Assembly (NCBI RefSeq): GCF_000497045.1
Contig: NW_015961962.1
Location: 124,001 to 188,000 of the forward strand
Source: Kalmanozyma brasiliensis GHG001
Taxonomy: Eukaryota; Basidiomycota; Ustilaginomycetes; Ustilaginales
DNA: 64,000 nt
Direction: 5' to 3'
Shown: positions 1 through 9,555 of the stretch, in pieces
How positions within the stretch are numbered: position 1 is the stretch's first letter
How the letters are laid out: each line of letters begins with the position of its first letter
The notes under the pieces: generated by a model
What the model was told of the DNA's origin: nothing
The model's input: only the letters and a program-made list of their open reading frames with translations
Database searches by the model: none
Translations under genes and position numbers: made by a program

Positions 1-2
1 GC

Positions 3-971
3 TCGGCGAGAACCAAGACGTCCGAGTCGAAGCATCCCTACGGCGGGTTGGTGCAGCAACAGTCGTCATCGAGACCGAACAAGGGATTCCAAGACGCAGC
101 GGCGTACAACCAGCACCTGGCGCAGCAGCAGGCGTACCATTCGGCAGCATCCCGCGCCCAGCCGGCGCTCAACAACCCCTATGCGCGCGAAGAAGCCGCT
201 GCCGCCGCCGAAGCCAAAGCCGTGGCCAAGGCGCAAGCTGCGCAGCTGGCGCTGCAGCAACAGCAGTATGCGAGGCAGTACTATGCGGACGATGCGGGTG
301 GTCGACGGGGTGGTGATAATCGGTTGAGCATGATCCCTCCCCAGCTAGCCAAGTTGGGGTTGGACGCGAGCATGGTTGGTGGGCAGAACATGGCCGGGTT
401 AGTAAACCGGGATGATCCACTTCGCGAGTGGGAGAGACGGCAGAATGGGTTGGCGCCAACAAGTGGGGTGAGCAAGAAGAGGCAGAGTGCCAACTACCAG
501 CAGCTGGATCTGCTGCAGCAGCAGGCGGAGATGGGGACTGGGTGGAATGGCGCCGGTGGCTGGGAGGCGCTGAACAAGCCTTCGAGCAGCGGTAGTGGTG
601 GGCAGGGGAGCTTCAGCGTCGTTGTTGATGCAAATCAGACCGGTGGAGGAGGGATCAATCCTCCTCCTGCAGCCTACTCCTCCACGCCTGCCGGGCCGGG
701 GAGAGGATACCAGACTTCGCCGCTGTACATGAACGGGGCGCCGATGAGTGCGCAGAACAGCACCAGCGGCGGCGGTGGTGGGCAGGCAAGTGCGACGTTG
801 CCATTCGACATTTACGACGCAGGGATGGCCAACCTTCTCCCACCCTCACTAACGCCCGTTCGGATTCAGGATCATCAGCAGGCGTTCATGCAGCAGCAGT
901 ATGCAGGGCAGCTCCAATCGCGCGACAAGAACCAACGGCGGGACGGCAGTGGTGGCTTCGCCGGTCTTTGA
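3..971 (+). CDS. Gln/Gly-rich protein of unknown function, 3' part only
   Basis: The frame is open from base 3 and ends at a TGA at 969-971. The first residues (SARTKTSESKHPYGG) continue from outside the window, so this is the C-terminal 322 residues of a longer protein. There is no in-frame ATG near the left edge, which supports a truncated entry. The visible part is low-complexity: poly-Gln and Ala runs up to about residue 95, then a more conserved-looking stretch with RDDPLREWERRQ and YQQLDLLQQQAE, then Gly/Ser-rich sequence. I see no catalytic motif, membrane segment or known domain. Gln-rich tails of this kind are common on smut regulatory and cytoskeletal proteins, so a regulatory role is possible but not shown. 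The stop lies about 33 bases from the end of the convergent PAC4-like gene, so the two 3' ends must overlap or nearly so. Confidence 0.75.
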   Translation, partial: SARTKTSESKHPYGGLVQQQSSSRPNKGFQDAAAYNQHLAQQQAYHSAASRAQPALNNPYAREEAAAAAEAKAVAKAQAAQLALQQQQYARQYYADDAGGRRGGDNRLSMIPPQLAKLGLDASMVGGQNMAGLVNRDDPLREWERRQNGLAPTSGVSKKRQSANYQQLDLLQQQAEMGTGWNGAGGWEALNKPSSSGSGGQGSFSVVVDANQTGGGGINPPPAAYSSTPAGPGRGYQTSPLYMNGAPMSAQNSTSGGGGGQASATLPFDIYDAGMANLLPPSLTPVRIQDHQQAFMQQQYAGQLQSRDKNQRRDGSGGFAGL

Positions 972-1004
972 AGGGCTACAAATACATTTCTTGCTTCAAG
1001 GTAT

Positions 1005-1598
1005 CTAGCGCGAAAGAGTGTGTGTGCAGGCATCGCGTATGGCTTTCTCGAGGATGAGCACGGCTCGTGAGTCTTCGGGGCTTTGGATGCGACCGGGGGA
1101 GGCGATGAGGGATGGTGGTAGGTCGAGCGAGAGCAGGAGGTGAGGGATGCGGAGCTTGGAGGCGAGACGCTTGCTCATGCTAGCAGCGAGGCTGGATGTG
1201 GTGGTGGCTGTGGTGGTGGTGAGGATGGGGGTGCCTTGTGAGGAGCCGGAGGGGTGGGCCATGGCCAGGGCGAAGTCTGCTGCTAGTGCGCCGAACGGTG
1301 CTCCCGACGCGGCTGTAGGTTCGGGAGCCCGACCAGCTGCGATAAGGGCCGCTTGCAGCTCGGCATCCTCCTCACTCTCCCCTGCAGTGGTGGAGAATGA
1401 GTTGGACGAGCTAAGAGACCGTGCCAAGGTGGAAGAGATAGCCGTGCAGTGCACGAACAGGCTATCCTGCGACGTGGGCGAGCGGAGGTGCACGATCTGT
1501 GTGAGGAAGTGCGGATGCGTCGGATGCGCGAGCGTGACGACATGGTTGGTTATTGATGGACCTGCCATCGTGAGTTGTGCTGCGGACGTGGCCGACAT
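1005..1598 (-). CDS. Proteasome assembly chaperone 4-like protein (PAC4/POC4)
   Basis: This is a 197-residue protein with an ATG at 1596-1598 and a TAG at 1005-1007. The N-terminal strand region (about residues 15-52, ITNHVVTLAHPTHPHFLTQ... to LFVHCTA) is followed by a Ser/Thr/Ala-rich insert. The C-terminal block (about 140-193) contains SKRLASKLRIPHLLLSLDLPP and a final helix, LILEKAIRDAC. That order, a beta strand reading out a small molecule-free core, then LA.KL, then an 'S.D.P' strand and a closing helix, matches the small PAC3/PAC4 family. These proteins help build the 20S proteasome alpha ring in the cytosol. The family is usually near 130-150 residues, and the insert explains the extra length. 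The gene is divergent from uS9m with 263 bases between the start codons. Assignment rests on pattern recognition; PAC3 rather than PAC4 remains possible. Confidence 0.55.
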   Translation of the reverse strand: MSATSAAQLTMAGPSITNHVVTLAHPTHPHFLTQIVHLRSPTSQDSLFVHCTAISSTLARSLSSSNSFSTTAGESEEDAELQAALIAAGRAPEPTAASGAPFGALAADFALAMAHPSGSSQGTPILTTTTATTTSSLAASMSKRLASKLRIPHLLLSLDLPPSLIASPGRIQSPEDSRAVLILEKAIRDACTHTLSR

Positions 1599-1861
1599 TG
1601 TGTGAGGCGATCAGGGGATGGGAAGAGATGGTGTTGGTCTGAGATCTCAGGAAGAAGTGCTTGCCGAATCTCCACTTGCTCAGGACGCGGCCAAAAAATA
1701 GCACTTTGTTAGACCGCTGCTGGATGCGCTCCAGCATTTTTTTGCCGGAGGGAAGGGTCACGTGCAACGGAAAAAAGGGGGAAGAATCAGAAGAAAGCGC
1801 TGCGCTCCTCCGACTCCTCACCCATCATCATCGTCAACCATCATCCATATCACCGACAAGT
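1599..1861. promoter_or_regulatory. Shared divergent promoter, PAC4-like / uS9m
   Basis: These 263 bases separate two divergent start codons. The side next to uS9m is rich in short C/T and CATC runs (about 1800-1860), typical of fungal leader DNA. No clear TATA element is visible. Confidence 0.5.
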
Positions 1862-2893
1862 ATGGCGCTCACACCCGCTGCAGCACGCAGCTCAGCACGG
1901 TCGCTCATCCGCACCCTGGGCGAACTTCATCTCACCGCACCGACCTCCGTCCGATATGCTTCCACCTCCTCCTCCTCCTCCTACACGGAAGCGCGCACGC
2001 CTCGTCTGCCACCCGTCGCGCCCCTTGCAGCACGCCTAAAACCCGCCTCGCCCGCCTACTACACCGGTCGTCCCGCCTACATCGACACACTGCTCTCTCT
2101 CGAGGAGCTCACGCGTCAAACGAAGCGTTTGCTCGAACAGACGCATTTGCTGCCACCCAACTCGTCCCCGCCGTCGCTCGCCGCGACGAACCGGGGCAAC
2201 CTCTGGCTTGGTTCCGACGAGCTTTCCGAAGTCATCGGTTCGGGTCTCAAAGCAGCGCAGTATCGACAGATCGTCTCGCGCTTGGGGTTGCTTTCGAGGT
2301 ACGCCGGGTTGGTTCGTCTGCTGGAAGGAAGCGAGTTGGTGGGGAAATACCACGAGACGTTGGAAAAGTACATGAACGAGAATGCCAAGAACAACAACAT
2401 GCTTGCGTCCAAAGACGTCGATGGCGCACTTTGGGCGGCAAGCGAGAAGAAAATCGATGGTAAGGGACGAGCGTATTCGATGGGGAGGAGGAAGGAGTCG
2501 AGTGCGCAAGTATGGATCGTACCAGCCAAAGACGTTGGTCAGGTGCTGATCAACAACAAGCCACTCGCAGAGTACTTTACGCGGACGGCGGAGAGGGAAG
2601 CCGTGACGTGGCCGATGAAGTTGACGAGCACCTTGGGGGCGTACAATGTGTTTGCGCTGACGAGGGGTGGGGGGAAGAGCGGACAGGCAGGTGCGATCGC
2701 TCATGCGTTGGCGAACGCTATTGTGGCCGAAACAGGTCATGGGCTGGGCCAGGAGAAGGGCATCGAGGCAAAGAGGTACGTCATGAAGGTGTTGGCCAAG
2801 GACGGCGTGCTCAAGAGGGATCCCAGGATGGTCGAGAGGAAGAAGACGGGCATGTTGAAGGCTAGGAAGGCGTTCACTTGGGTCAAGCGTTGA
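1862..2893 (+). CDS. MRPS9: Mitochondrial small-subunit ribosomal protein uS9m (MRPS9)
   Basis: This 343-residue protein is a component of the mitochondrial 37S ribosomal subunit. The C-terminal S9 domain (about residues 207-343) has the family marks: GRRKESSAQVWIVP, the loop GGGKSGQAGAIAHALANAI at about 269-287, and the tail DPRMVERKKTG...KARKAFTWVKR, which in the family reaches the tRNA site. I chose the ATG at 1862 because it opens a presequence (MALTPAAARSSARSLIRTL..., then RYAST) rich in Ala, Ser and Arg with no acidic residues. The frame stays open further upstream, but that part reads like leader sequence. Residues 40-200 are the N-terminal extension normal for fungal mitochondrial S9. 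The gene is intronless. Confidence 0.95.
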   Translation: MALTPAAARSSARSLIRTLGELHLTAPTSVRYASTSSSSSYTEARTPRLPPVAPLAARLKPASPAYYTGRPAYIDTLLSLEELTRQTKRLLEQTHLLPPNSSPPSLAATNRGNLWLGSDELSEVIGSGLKAAQYRQIVSRLGLLSRYAGLVRLLEGSELVGKYHETLEKYMNENAKNNNMLASKDVDGALWAASEKKIDGKGRAYSMGRRKESSAQVWIVPAKDVGQVLINNKPLAEYFTRTAEREAVTWPMKLTSTLGAYNVFALTRGGGKSGQAGAIAHALANAIVAETGHGLGQEKGIEAKRYVMKVLAKDGVLKRDPRMVERKKTGMLKARKAFTWVKR

Positions 2894-3613
2894 TGGCTCC
2901 GAGCAAAAGTCACACAGACGGAATGCCAAGACTGTCAACGTCACATTTGAGATCGGTGTGCGAGAGAGACGGCTGTGGCTGGTGACTGCGCTCATTCAGA
3001 GATGAGACATGGACGGCGTGGCAGCACCCGGCTCTGCGAGGTCAGAGTTGATCGTGCAGCACCTGATGGCTTCTCGTCTCTGTGTGGTTGTCAACTCGCC
3101 GATCAGGGGGACCGTCGATCACTTGCGTCCCACTCGCTGACAAGCCACTCTAGGCCCCTTCAATCGATCTCCTTGCCTCGCACCAGATTCTTGCCCAACC
3201 AATCACACACATTCCACAAAGCAGCATCTCTTCGAAGAACCATGCAAAATTGAGATTGATACCAAGTTACATTGATTGGGGGAAAGAAGCATGAGGGAAC
3301 CAGAGGAAAAGGGGATATCGTGTATGTTGGTCCGACTGCATCAAGCAGCCGGATAGTGGAGTGGGCAATGCTGGAGAACCGAGGAACCGAGATTCGTGTA
3401 TGTGTTTGGGGTGCAGATGTGCGTGTGGGTGTTGGAAAGATCGTGTGTGGGAGAACAATTTGTCCCGTGAGCAGTGACGAGTGAGAAAACCGAGAGAAAA
3501 CGAGAGAAAGGGAACCTTGACGGGGGGATGCTGAAGGAGAAAAGGGGTGATGGATTGAGCGAAGGATGCGTGGGCCGCAGAGGAGAAGAAGCAACAGTGG
3601 CGAACGGCGAGTA
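2894..3613. other. Tail-to-tail intergenic region (3' UTRs)
   Basis: These 720 bases lie between the stop codons of the convergent uS9m and RFX genes. The open frames here are short, overlap on both strands and show no domain. I see only presumed 3' untranslated sequence. Confidence 0.6.
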
Positions 3614-6600
3614 TCAGTCTTGCATCTCAATCTTGGCCGGGCGTGGGGTCCAGTCCGCCGCCAGAGTCGACGGCACGATGGTGCTGCTCGCCTGAGTCAT
3701 CGAGTTGGGCGGCATCGCTAGCGCCAGACTGCCAAACGTGAGACTGATGCTTCCGCTTCCGTCCGAAGCTACTCTCGACCTTGACGCCTTCTTCGCCAGA
3801 GGCGCGTACAGAATGTTGGGCATCGCCTCGATGGTGCTGGAAGAGAAGTCGCTTTCGAACGACGACGATGGATCGCGGTGACTGTGCATCAGACTTCGAC
3901 CCCAAGTGGGCTGCGAGTCTTGGTTGACGCTGCGGATGAAGTTGTCTCGGCGACGAAGTCGAAGGTTGGCCAGAGGAAGGGAACCGAGAGGAGTGGGCGT
4001 CTTGGACCGTGAGCGGCTGTCGTAGGGCAGACTGGTGACCTTAGCCGGACCGCGCAGACCGAGGGAGAGGGAGGAAGTGCTGGCGGCACCGGCTGCGGAA
4101 GAAGGAAAGGAGTCGGCAGAGGACGACTCAAGGTGCTGTGAGCCGGCATGCGCAGAAGACTGTCGAGAGCGGGGGCTGAGCGAGCGGCTGAGAACATCGC
4201 TGTCGCTGTCGAGAGACGATGCCTCTCTAAATGCCTTGACCGCTTCAAAGACCTCGGCGACCTGCTCCAGACTCTGCGCCATATTCTGCGATGCCTGCAC
4301 CTTGGCCGTCTTGCTATGCTCTGGCAATGCCTCGGTCACAAGACCCTCCATGCGGTCCGCCATCATGCCCGCCAGCGTCTTCAATCCGAGCACCATCTGG
4401 TCCGATACATCGTCGCCGATCATCCCGTCCAGCTGAACAAGCAGCTGCCGAAAGATGATCTCGTCCGCCTTGAGGATCATGCCTTGCACCGTGGCGTCGT
4501 TGCGCATCGCCTCGCGGCTGTCCGCGTCTAGACTATTCCAAAACAAAGTGGTTCGCTGTTGGAAAGAGACAGGGTCAGGTCCTGTGCACACGGATTGAAA
4601 CAACGCCTGACAGAGGGATTCGTACTCACGCCAAGCTTTTCGCGACGACTCGTGCGACGCAGTATTACTGATGGGACCACCGGTGGCGTACGCCGTCGAG
4701 TTGGAGGCACCTGTGCTGGTGCTCTGCTGATCGGGCAAGGTCGGCCAGTCGGAGAGGTCCTGACAGGAGCGTCGGAAAGGCATGGACGTAGGCACGTGGC
4801 GAGGATCCGGAAGGTATTGATACCCGTGCAAGGAGGAGGCGGGACTGTTGACCAGAGAGCCCGATTGCGCTGGCTCGCTGGTGATGACGCCGGTACCGAA
4901 GGCAGAGATGTCGCTCGACGGATGCATGAGACTGGGCTCACCGGCTTCGCCGGAAGAATGCCATCCAGGCAGGAACGACATGTCGCTGAGACCTGAGTAG
5001 GAATGCGAAACCGTGTGACGTCTTGAGATGCCCGATGCAGCGCCTCCCGCCGATTGCGCAGCCGGGACGTGACCTTGCGAAGGGACCTGCGAGTATCGTA
5101 CCGAGTCCTGGCTGTCGTAATTGGCACCCGAGCTGGTACCTGGCGGAGTGTGCATGGTGCTGTTGGGATTCACAAAGCTAGGCGCAATGAGCCTGTCGTC
5201 GGTAGCGATGGCAGAATTGCCGCCCAGGCCGCTGCTCTCAGAAGAAGCGTGTGGCGAATTGTCGTACTGCGCAGCACGAGTCTTTTGACCGTCCATCGGC
5301 GATGCGTCGGAAGAAGGATGAGCACGATACGAAGAGGACGACGACTCGCCCTCGTGACCTTCGGATCGAGCTTTCGCCCTCGCCTCCGAAGCATATTCGG
5401 CGCTCAGACCAGCGCTGAGCTGCAGCTTGCCCGCCTTCTCGTCTTCGAGCAACGACTTGACCTTGATTGCCTCGCGCTCGTTGGACGTACCGAAGCCGCA
5501 ATAGTGAAAGCGAGTCTTGCCACGACCTCCGAGACGGCGTTGAGCGACGTCGGGGAACTGGCTGCGAAGCACCTTACCGAAGGAGGCTGCTTGCAGAGGC
5601 TCGAGACCAAACGAGTCGCACGCTCGTCGATAGGACTCGTGCAAGATCGTGCGCGGAATCGAGATCTGGATCGATGACTTGAGGGTATAGTTGCAGGTCA
5701 GCCTAGCGTGACACGAAGAAACAGAGAATTCAAGAGATAGGCAGAAAAAGTCAGTCGTTGGCGTCAAAGTCTGAGGGCTGGGGTCATTCTCGCTCTGCTG
5801 AGATGCTTACCACATGCGCGCCCATTTGTCGCGATAAAATTCGGCCATCTTCTTGGTGTTGGCCGTCTTGTAGAAAGAAGAGACCTGGTTGAGCATGCCG
5901 TCGATCTCCTCCGGTTGGTACTCCGGCTGCGGTGCGGCGACGTAGGCGCCAGCGCTACCCATCTTGGACGTCGAAGGGCCGTACATCGGATAGGTTTGCG
6001 AAGCCATGTGCGAAGAGTAGCCGGAATGATCGAAGTGGTCTCCTGACACGTCGTAGTACGCCTGCGACCGGTTCGGACTCGTGTTGGTCGAAGACGAAGA
6101 GTCGTAGATGACACTCTGCGACATGGACATAGGCATGCCGCCTGGCGTCGTCCACGAGCCTGCGCCTGTCTGGGTCGGATACGCGTATCGACTGTAGGCC
6201 ATAGACTCGGACTGCTGTTGCACCGGGCTAGCCCATACCGATGGATGAGTCGGCGAGGCAAATGTGGGTTGAGTGCCTACCAAGGTGCTACTGCTGCTGG
6301 TGCTGCCAAAGTGAGCGGCGCGAGGCGTATCGCTAGGCACCATGGCAGGCACTCCGTGTTGGAAGCTATCCATGGCGCCTGACGTAGCAAAGTGCGGACC
6401 GACTTCCATCGGGCCTCGTGAGAAGGTCGTCTGGCGCGGTGTGATGGCGTTCGCCCCGAGAAAAACGTCCGCCGGCGTGCCACCGACTGTGGATGATTGA
6501 GATGCCGGCAGTGAGTCGAGACGAAGTTGCGAAGGCGTAGAGCTCGGCGCTGCGTGAGCAAACAAGTCAGGTCGAGCCTCTCCCATGGTGGATGGCCGAC

Positions 6601-6679
6601 TCTGCTCCCAGGAGCTATCTGCGGTGCCTGGACGATATGGCGAGCCGGATGCACTAGCTTGACCTGCGTATCCGTACAT
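3614..6679 (-). CDS. RFX-family transcription factor
   Basis: A two-exon gene: exon 1 is 6679-5811, the intron is 5810-5703 (108 bases, GTAAGC...CTAG), and exon 2 is 5702-3614. The joined protein is 985 residues. The start is the first in-frame ATG, with A at -3; the frame upstream has only non-ATG codons. The RFX winged-helix domain spans about residues 284-362. It reads MWLTCNYTLKSS..., then IPRTILHESYRRAC, then ASFGKVLRSQFPDV and RRLGGRGKTRFHYCGFG, and the intron lies inside it. Known RFX proteins bind X-box DNA; fungal relatives (Crt1/Rfx1, sak1) act in DNA-damage response, cell cycle and morphogenesis. The first 280 residues are Ser/Gln/Tyr-rich, and the C-terminal half is largely disordered with a helical region at about 530-690. 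Upstream lies the 12.8 kb gap, so regulation through a long leader or distant elements is likely. Confidence 0.93.
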
Positions 6680-8866
6680 ATTGATCACCAAAGAGAAGGG
6701 TCGGAGCGCTCCAAGATGGCCGCTTTTTATCGCGTTTGAATCCTTGCTCTCGTTGACACTGTGACCAGACAGTGGTTCGAGCAACCTTGACCGAGACGCA
6801 CTGTTGACGGGTCGGTGAGGGGACGAGGGTCGCTACCGGTAAGCGATCGCTCCGACAATTCGGCCCGGTGGCTGATGGCTGGAACGTGATGGATGCCGCA
6901 CGACGAGCAGCAGAGCAGGCAGAGGTGGTGCTTAGGCCGGAAGTCACGATCTTCGCGGATGGGCCGGGCGGAAGCTTCGATCGGAAGTGACGGCCTGCCC
7001 AGGCAAGATCATGAGCGGATTGAGCAAATAAGATGAGATCAGGGGGGAGAGAAAAAGAGAGAGAGTAAACGTCAGTAGGCTGAAGGAGAGAGACGCCAAA
7101 TGAAGACATGTGCAGCCTTTGAGTCTTGGCGAGCAGGACGTCCGCCAGCCCGAGCTTCTTTTTCCACAGGCCATGCCTATGCTGCAGGCCTCGGATGCAC
7201 TGCATCTCTTGACTGCAGGATCGCCTGGGATGGTCAGGTTCAGATGCACTCGCATTCTGAATTGCTATGTCCAGGTAGCGAGGCGCATAGCGATGCGAAA
7301 GTCTGAATGGATGTACGCCACTTTGGCAGTGGGACCGCCTGTCAGGATATGCAAGGCTGGCGCGGAGACGCTTTAAGTTGCAATGATGACGCAAAGCTAG
7401 ATCATCGCCGCGAGCGAGAGATCAGGCTGAAGCCATCCGACAGCAGAGGTGCAAAGGACACAAGCCGCGAAGTGACGATGAAGCCAAAGTCGAGATGCAG
7501 ATGCACGACGATCTAGGCTCTCGAGCGGTCGTCTCCTTTGAGTCGCACCAAATTGGCAGCCCAAATCTTGTGGCCAACCTTATCGTGGAAATGACCAGGC
7601 CATCTGTGCAATCAGCAAGCAGCTTGGCCTAGAGATTGTTCCTCGATACGGCGACGACAACCGGAACTGCAGGAACGGAGGTCGCGGCTGCTGTAGACGG
7701 TCTCGCGGCTGCGATCGTTGACGACGTTAAAGCATACGCAGCCAAGAACGGTCCTTGGTCGAGCTACTGAGCGCATGATGGTCACGCAGATTCGTTGACG
7801 CCGATCGTGGGACCGGGTCAAGAGGCTCGAGTTCCTCGAGTGGCATCGGTGGCACCGCCGAGCCCACGTCATCAACTGAAACTGAGCAAGTACCTCGACG
7901 TGGGAGACATAGCCTCTGGCCAAGGTACGTGGCGTACGCAGCAACGACCATCGTCTGAAGCCAAAGTCAAGATCGAGGAGAACGCAAGGCACGGCCGGGA
8001 ACGGAAATGTCCCGATCGGATCGTGACGGCGAAGGACCGTGGGGTCTGAGCATCGACCATCTCTGCGACTGTGAGCTAGGAAACTGCGGCGACACGGCGC
8101 GACGAGTGGAATATATTTTCCTTGCCAGCAGCGCGCAGTACTTCTCAGCCACAGCAGCCTTGCCAAAATCAAAAGAAAAGACATGGAAATGCGCTCTTCC
8201 TTCTTTTTGCCAAGCTGCAGCACACGAGACGAAAGAAAACCCTTCTCGGCGCCTAAGCGAGACCGTCCAAGACAGCCAGAGCAACCTTTCCCTTCTCTTT
8301 GACGTGTGAGGGTGCCAACGACGTGCTGAGAAGGTCTCCATAGCCAAGGCGTGAGGGCCATGTCGATAAATCGAAGCACTCGAACAGACAAGAGAATGCG
8401 ATGTGCAAAGCATTTCGCAGCAAAAGTGGATCGGACCGTGACGAGAAGGCCTTCCTGCAAGGCAGGGAACAATCGGCCTCGTTCGAGCAGACACGGGCAA
8501 CAAAGCCCGGCGGAGTGCTCCATGCTAAGTCGGATCGGCGAGCAGCCGGCGACTGCGAAGCTTCCTTCCTCTTACGAGCGCCAGAGCATTCGCCCTGACG
8601 GCCGAGACACCTCGCACTAGCAAGACAGAGCAGCTGCCGACAGCACCGATCAGAGCGGCCCTGTGAGACTGACGAGTTTCGAGAGGAACGTGACGTCGGA
8701 GATGATCGAGCCAGGGTTTGGCGGCTGCATCGACCGAGCTTCGAGTATCGTATCTAGGATCATGGGACGGCAGGCTGGGCCCTCGGCTCTGACGCCGAAA
8801 GGGTGAGCGCTCTGCGCTGGCGGCGAAGAAGCTCGGAAACGGAAACGGTCGGCCATGTTACCAACT

Positions 8867-8879
8867 CTACTTACCTTGT
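8867..8879 (-). other. Candidate 5' splice site in the RFX leader region
   Basis: Read on the minus strand this is ACAAG|GTAAGTAG, a near-perfect donor with the cut between 8875 and 8874. It shares 13 identical bases with the site at 9543-9555. One possible acceptor is near 7000, where the minus strand shows a TACTGAC-like branch site and a pyrimidine tract (about 7040-7085) before a CAG. Expression is inferred, not seen. Confidence 0.35.
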
Positions 8880-9542
8880 ATGTGTCAAGTGAGACCAACT
8901 TAGATCGATCGAGGACAAATGATGCTGAAAGGCGAGTGGCGGAAGAGAGACGCGATTCGTGCGCTTGCAACCTTGATGAGCTGCATATAACCAAGAGTCG
9001 AGGAAGGGTGACAAGGCTGAACGAGTTAGCGCGTGTGCAACAGCGTATGCAGAGTGAGAAGACGCCGAGAAGTTCGAGGCAAGGTGGGTAAATGGACGAG
9101 CAGATCTGGTTGTCGCAAAGAGGTCAACAGACCAACCACCCCGTTTGCTACCAGACGACGACTTAATCTGCCGGTGATACGTTATTCGTCATCGCCCGCG
9201 ATGAAGTGTCGGTGTCCAAGCAGGATGCCGTGAGACGTAGTGAGGAGACAGAGAGCAGAATTTCCCACGGCCGCTTCGGTGCTGTCGGCGCTGGGAAAGA
9301 CGAAGGTGGTGGAGACGATGAAGATGAGAGCAGAAAGCCGTCGGCCTCGCTCTGCGTTGTCGCGGCCTCACAAGCCGAAAGACGCAGGCGCTTCATTGCA
9401 ACACGGCACGGAAGGCGCAAACAGGGCTGTGACCTTCATCTCGTCTGGGACCGAGGCGCTTCTCGTTTCGTCACACTTTCCGTCACCCTAAAACCAACTC
9501 GAGCTGGACCCTACGCGCCGCTGCCTCGGTGTGACTGTAGCG

Positions 9543-9555
9543 CTACTTACCTTGT
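9543..9555 (-). other. Second candidate 5' splice site in the RFX leader region
   Basis: The minus strand reads ACAAG|GTAAGTAG with the cut between 9551 and 9550. The 13 bases CTACTTACCTTGT on the plus strand are identical to 8867-8879. It may mark an alternative leader exon or a second leader intron. Confidence 0.35.

Noticed and set aside
1661..1861. An N-terminal extension of uS9m in the open frame
   Set aside because: The extension lacks similarity and is not presequence-like; the ATG at 1862 opens a proper mitochondrial presequence.
6680..6784. An N-terminal extension of the RFX protein
   Set aside because: The frame opens at a TTG, and the first ATG is at 6679 with a favourable A at -3.
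7612..8523. A 303-residue minus-strand open frame in the long gap
   Set aside because: Its Arg/Ser/Cys/Leu composition is that of random GC-rich DNA. It has no domain, and overlapping frames on the other strand are of similar quality.
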